Assembly (NCBI GenBank): GCA_946221495.1
Contig: CAMIFA010000070.1
Coordinates: 1 to 24,042 of the forward strand
Direction of reading: 5' to 3'
DNA: 24,042 nucleotides
From: an uncultured cyanobacterium
GTDB lineage: Bacteria > Cyanobacteriota > Cyanobacteriia > Cyanobacteriales > Chroococcidiopsidaceae
Both the position numbers and the translations under genes were made by a program. A model generated the notes under the pieces. That model saw only the letters and a program-made list of their open reading frames with translations, searched no databases and had not been told where the DNA came from. Shown piece after piece: positions 22,968-24,042 of the stretch (position 1 is the stretch's first letter; the number at the start of each line of letters is the position of its first letter).

Positions 22968-23285
22968 TTTAAAGACCTAAAGTAGATGTAATGAGGCTGC
23001 TATCTTTTTGAGTTAGGGAATAAATTTCGACATTCAGCCTGTTTTAGTTTTTAACTATCTTTGTTACGCTCACTAGAAAATAGCTTACTAATTATTTTGT
23101 AGACAAAAATGATTATTTCTATAAAACAACATGAGATTTTCCTGAGAAATCTGCACGGTTATAATCCTGAGAATTTGCTGAGAAAAATATGAGTATTTTT
23201 AAATCAATTTCTTAGTGGTAGATAATTTTATATCTATTAAAACAGCATAGATTGTAATCAAATGTTGTTTCGGAGAATTAAAACA
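22968..23285. promoter_or_regulatory. Divergent control region between glycosyltransferase and DM13 gene
   Basis: 318 AT-rich bases that should contain promoters for both genes. CCTGAGAA occurs at 23141-23148 and 23166-23173, and GCTGAGAA at 23177-23184; the last two begin 11 bases apart, the spacing used by OmpR/PhoB-type regulators. A palindrome AGATA-ATTTTA-TATCT lies near 23220-23236. AAAATGATTATTTC near 23106 is Fur-like only in part. Regulator identity is unknown. Confidence 0.4.
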
Positions 23286-23744
23286 ATGAAATTCAACTAT
23301 CTTGTCCTCAGTGCTACTGCAATTCTTGGCTTTAGCAGCGTCAGTGGATTGTTACTAAACCAATCCTCGGCTCATGCTGACACAATGATGATGAAGAAGT
23401 CTAGTGGCTCTTTTGTTGCAGCAGAACACCCAACCAAGGGAACAGCCCGCATTGTTACTGAAAATGGCAAAAGATATCTGGAGTTTGATCGAGCCTTTAA
23501 ATCTGATCAAGGTCCCGATCTTTATGTCATCCTACATCGTGCTGCCGCAGTACCAAAAGGCGGTTTGAAAGAGCAAGATTATGTCACTCTTAGCCGCTTA
23601 CAAAAAGTGAGTGGCACTCAACGTTATGCCATTCCTAAAAACCTTGATTTGGCAAATTATCGCTCTGTAGCTATCTGGTGTCGGATGTTCAATGCTACCT
23701 TTGGTTACGCGCCGCTACCTTCTTCTGCTCAAGCTGCCCGTTAA
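23286..23744 (+). CDS. Secreted DM13-domain protein
   Basis: A 152-residue exported protein. The signal peptide runs to about residue 31 (hydrophobic core LVLSATAILGFSSVSGLLL, cut after AHA before DT). The rest is one DM13 domain: SGSFVAAEHPTKGTARIV, GKRYLEFDRAFKSDQGPDLYV, and NYRSVAIWCRMFNATFGYAPL with the near-invariant Cys132. DM13 domains are thought to have redox or electron-transfer roles, based mainly on that cysteine; the bacterial function is unproven. The frame opens at TTG 23262, but CGGAG upstream and the standard signal peptide favour ATG 23286. It stands alone, divergent from the glycosyltransferase gene. Confidence 0.9.
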   Translation: MKFNYLVLSATAILGFSSVSGLLLNQSSAHADTMMMKKSSGSFVAAEHPTKGTARIVTENGKRYLEFDRAFKSDQGPDLYVILHRAAAVPKGGLKEQDYVTLSRLQKVSGTQRYAIPKNLDLANYRSVAIWCRMFNATFGYAPLPSSAQAAR

Positions 23745-23996
23745 ATCTAAGAGTAAGTTCAATTAACAGTGTGGGTAGGTTGTAACTACAATCTGCCCGT
23801 ACTTGGATCATATCTTACACCTGACGTTGGCAAATTCAATTAGTGACTATACAAACATAGACGCTTTGCGGCTTGCCGGAGGCTAGTCTGCTTCCGCAGA
23901 CTAAGGGAAATTTGGGGTTTCGCTTGTTTAGCTGCGGTTGAAACCGCGCTTGTGCAAGATGTGACATCAATCAATATTTATCAGCAGAGGTTGTAC
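23745..23996. other. Spacer after the DM13 gene
   Basis: 252 bases with no gene. The first part (23760-23870) has no feature I can name. The second holds two palindromes: the perfect 8-bp hairpin at 23884-23903 and GCGGTT-GA-AACCGC at 23934-23947. No intrinsic terminator with a T-run is visible after the DM13 stop. Confidence 0.5.
23884..23903. repeat. Palindromic REP-like intergenic repeat
   Basis: A perfect inverted repeat, TAGTCTGC and GCAGACTA around TTCC, embedded in a GC-rich string beginning near 23861. The string TAGTCTGCTTCCGCAGACTA is one I associate with dispersed cyanobacterial intergenic repeats; copy number cannot be judged from one window. Confidence 0.65.
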
Positions 23997-24042
23997 ATGA
24001 TAGAAGTTAATGATGCTCTGACTTTATTACATCCAGCGATCG
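23997..24042 (+). CDS. Start of an unidentified gene, cut by the window edge
   Basis: An ATG at 23997 opens a frame of 15 codons to the edge (MIEVNDALTLLHPAI). AGAGG lies about nine bases upstream, a reasonable ribosome site, and codon use looks coding. Too little is visible to name a family. Confidence 0.4.
   Translation, partial: MIEVNDALTLLHPAI

Noticed and set aside
23104..23124. Fur-like string upstream of the DM13 gene
   Set aside because: Only the central ATGATTAT matches well; expected by chance in such AT-rich DNA and no iron link for the flanking genes.

Overview
The window reads as a chromosomal segment of a cyanobacterium. The supporting signs are at least 20 copies of the HIP1 octamer GCGATCGC in 24 kb, short heptad and palindromic repeats of the kind cyanobacteria carry, a plant-type ferredoxin:thioredoxin reductase catalytic subunit, and cyanobacterial-style lptA-lptB-lptF order. 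No genus can be fixed from this alone. No tRNA, rRNA, CRISPR array or insertion sequence was seen.

Bases 1-8930 (+ strand) are the 3' part of a nonribosomal peptide locus. It holds the end of an NRPS (half an adenylation domain, a carrier domain, a terminal thioester reductase), a PLP class III aminotransferase, a SAM methyltransferase in an AT-rich patch, and then a tight operon of MbtH protein, type II thioesterase, Sfp-type phosphopantetheinyl transferase and an exported penicillin-acylase/PvdQ-type hydrolase. Convergent to it (8940-11832, - strand) is a FecCDE-type siderophore ABC importer: two permeases and an ATPase, translationally coupled, with no binding protein in view. Further upstream on the same strand (12262-12903) is a lone ferric-reductase-like/MsrQ-like heme membrane protein. 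Together these suggest a siderophore pathway. The peptide would be released reductively as an aldehyde, transaminated to a C-terminal amine, possibly N-methylated, matured by deacylation outside the cytoplasm, and re-imported as the iron complex. This combination is the most interesting content of the window; the product is unknown.

Bases 12904-14032 are a long non-coding, AT-rich spacer. After it come housekeeping genes: typA/bipA with a clear intrinsic terminator, a DUF58 protein, ftrC overlapped by a DUF309 gene, and the LPS export genes lptA, lptB and lptF/G (18093-20692).

Convergent with lptF/G is a large BcsA-like processive glycosyltransferase with a C-terminal PilZ-like domain whose c-di-GMP motif is degenerate. 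Divergent from it is a small secreted DM13-domain protein. The right end carries a palindromic intergenic repeat and the first 15 codons of a gene cut by the window edge.
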